Source of the DNA: Patescibacteria group bacterium
GTDB taxonomy: Bacteria > Patescibacteriota > Minisyncoccia > Phycocordibacterales > UBA12088
Direction: 5' to 3'
NCBI GenBank assembly: GCA_015491145.1
Contig: WFWM01000082.1
Location: 1-7,897 of the forward strand
Length of the DNA stretch: 7,897 bases
Below the pieces are notes generated by a model that saw nothing but the letters and a program-made list of their open reading frames with translations, was not told the DNA's origin and made no database searches. The position numbers were made by a program, and so were the translations under genes. Below are positions 6,460 to 7,897 of this stretch, one piece after another. How positions within the stretch are numbered: position 1 is the stretch's first letter; each line of letters starts with the position of its first letter.

Positions 6460-7897
6460 ACTCCTCAACGGTAAGGAGCTGCTTGAGCTGATCCAGAGGG
6501 AGGCCAACCGGCCCCCGTGTGGCCGCTTTCTTGGACGGTAGGGGATCAGCGCGCTGATTCGTGGGCCGCTTTGCCTGCTTCTCCTGCAAGGCGCCGTGCA
6601 CCTGCGCTTCAATGCGCTGCACCCGTGCGAGGAGTTCCCGGAGCGTCTCTCCTCCTACACCTCCCTTCGGCGGGGCAGGCGCCTGCCGCCGCTCCAGCTC
6701 CGCAACGAGGGTGGAGAGGAGCTCCCGGAGGGATACCTCGTGGGAAGGCGTAAGAGACGGCGCTGCAGGTTGGGTGTCCTTGGAATCACTCTGCTGCCCC
6801 TGCGCCGCTTGCTCCGCCTCCTTCTTCTCGCCCTCCAACTGCTGCCGTAGCTGCCGCCGGAGCTGGCGCCGTTCCTGCTTCAACTTCGTCGCTTCCGAAG
6901 TGACCGGTGCGTGCCACATTCGCACCTCTTCCTCCACTACCTTCCGATCCCGCGCCCACTGCGCGCGTGAGGAAGCGAGCACCATAGCTCGGAAGTCTTC
7001 TGCCGGCTGCGCCATTGGAGGCAGCGTGCGAGCGGAAAACGGAGGCGTCGTCACCCCGTCTACCATCAGCCGAACGTAAGTCTCGGCAAACCCGAGGTTA
7101 ACGAGATCCTGCGCGGTAACCCTTGGGCCAAACTCTCGCTCCAACACCTCTGCATCGTACGCGCCAACACGGAAGGTGAGGAGAGTTCCGACATTTCCAA
7201 AGACAGCGGCGCGTATCTCATCTTCCATTTGCTCGATGTATTGGTGGGCTATCGTGAGGGAGAGTTTGTACTTGCGTGCCTCTGAGAGGATGTCAGCAAA
7301 GGTGCGGTTTGCAAACGACTGAAATTCGTCCACGTAGAGGTAGTGCGGCGGCAGCTGCGCGAGATCCTCAGGGGCGGTATCAGCCCGTGACATTGCCGCA
7401 AGGTAGAGTTTCGTCACCAGCATCGCGCCAAGAAGGCGGGCGTTGTCTTCCCCTACCCTCCCCTTTGAGAGATTGACAATGAGAATCTTTCGCTCATCCA
7501 TTACCCGACGCAAATCGAACGCCGTGTGCGGCTGACCAATGATGTTGCGGATCATTGCGTTTGCCGCAAACTGGCCGATTTTGTTTTGGATGGCCGGCGT
7601 GGCTTCTGCAGTGTACCGGTCGGTGTATTTGGCAAACTCGTCCTTCCAGAACGCTTTCACTGCCGGATCCGTGATGTGCTCAATCACATGCTTGCGAAAC
7701 TCGTTATCGACATACATTCGGTTCACCCCCAAGAGCGTTGCGTTGGGATACTCGAGGAGCGCGCTCAGGGTGTTCTGGAGGATGTACGCCATTCGCGCCG
7801 ACCACGCATCGACCCAGATTTTCTCAAAGGTTGCCATCAGACTGGAAACGATGAGGTGACGCTTGTCGCGGTCGACCTTCTCCAGCACATTGAACGC
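6440..7897 (-). CDS. VirD4/TraG-like conjugative DNA-transfer ATPase, C-terminal part (cut by window edge)
   Basis: The frame is open through base 7897, beginning AFNVLEKVD, so the gene continues outside the window and the GTG at 7888 is not the true start. Residues below count from that GTG. It resembles the RecA-like motor of type IV secretion/conjugation coupling proteins, which use ATP to pump DNA across the membrane. Visible: LIVNLSKGRVGEDNARLLGA at 136-155, a Walker B at YLYVDEFQSF (183-192, D187 and E188), ARKYKLSLTIAHQYIEQ at 204-220 (sensor-like strand and Gln), and GNVGTLLTFRVGAYDAEVLE at 231-250. LMVDGVTTPPFSARTLPP at 274-291 closes the motor. Walker A and any membrane helices must lie upstream. 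From about 315 to the end is a charged coiled-coil and low-complexity extension (QERRQLRRQLRQQLEGEKKE), then a second helical stretch near 384-435. It ends in TAA, overlapping the lamin-tail start by 20 nt. Confidence 0.88.
   Translation of the reverse strand, partial: AFNVLEKVDRDKRHLIVSSLMATFEKIWVDAWSARMAYILQNTLSALLEYPNATLLGVNRMYVDNEFRKHVIEHITDPAVKAFWKDEFAKYTDRYTAEATPAIQNKIGQFAANAMIRNIIGQPHTAFDLRRVMDERKILIVNLSKGRVGEDNARLLGAMLVTKLYLAAMSRADTAPEDLAQLPPHYLYVDEFQSFANRTFADILSEARKYKLSLTIAHQYIEQMEDEIRAAVFGNVGTLLTFRVGAYDAEVLEREFGPRVTAQDLVNLGFAETYVRLMVDGVTTPPFSARTLPPMAQPAEDFRAMVLASSRAQWARDRKVVEEEVRMWHAPVTSEATKLKQERRQLRRQLRQQLEGEKKEAEQAAQGQQSDSKDTQPAAPSLTPSHEVSLRELLSTLVAELERRQAPAPPKGGVGGETLRELLARVQRIEAQVHGALQEKQAKRPTNQRADPLPSKKAATRGPVGLPLDQLKQLLTVEEYDSSSP

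Noticed and set aside
23..7670. GGATCC occurs at least eight times, more than I would expect for this length and GC content
   Set aside because: The count was made by eye and codon use (Gly-Ser, Glu-Asp-Pro) can explain it. It may hint at no BamHI-like restriction pressure but is not a feature.
1..7897. CRISPR arrays, tRNA/rRNA, insertion sequences, toxin-antitoxin or defence genes
   Set aside because: I looked for repeats, transposase or nuclease motifs and RNA-like gaps and found none; coding genes fill the window.

Overview
The window is about 7.9 kb of GC-rich, fully coding bacterial DNA. All recognisable genes lie on the minus strand and probably form one operon, transcribed from the right end to the left. 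The promoter would lie to the right of the window, and I see no terminator or RNA gene. The combination points to a Patescibacteria/CPR (Parcubacteria-like) genome. It has a VirD4/TraG-like conjugative ATPase of the kind common there, a secreted lamin-tail/PKD protein, divergent GT4 glycosyltransferases, and a YvcK protein with the SDSGGSTGRLRD signature. The lineage is an inference from style, not a database result. UGA is a genuine stop in three genes, so the UGA=Gly code of Gracilibacteria/SR1 does not apply.

Layout in transcription order: (1) 7897-6440, 3' two-thirds or so of a T4SS-type coupling ATPase, cut by the window edge before its Walker A. (2) 6459-4685, a secreted, membrane-anchored lamin-tail/PKD/lamin-tail protein whose signal peptide is in a different frame from its body; one G appears to be missing in a G run at 6319-6322. 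(3) 4664-3792, an extended-SDR NAD-dependent sugar-nucleotide epimerase/dehydratase. (4) 3795-2584, (5) 2573-1407 and (6) 1397-195, three different GT4-family glycosyltransferases. (7) 142-1, the first 47 codons of a YvcK/CofD-like protein.

Spacing is very tight: a 20-nt overlap, a 20-nt gap, an ATGA overlap, a 10-nt gap whose Shine-Dalgarno overlaps the previous stop, a 9-nt gap, then 37-52 nt. No stretch over 300 bases lacks a gene. The epimerase and three glycosyltransferases look like a small surface-glycan or glycoprotein module. It lies between a DNA-transfer ATPase with a surface lamin-tail protein on one side and a cell-wall/carbon-flux regulator of the YvcK type on the other. The most useful points for a second look are the frameshift in the lamin-tail gene, the loss of the second glutamate of the EX7E motif in one glycosyltransferase, and the pairing of DNA-transfer and glycan functions in one transcript.
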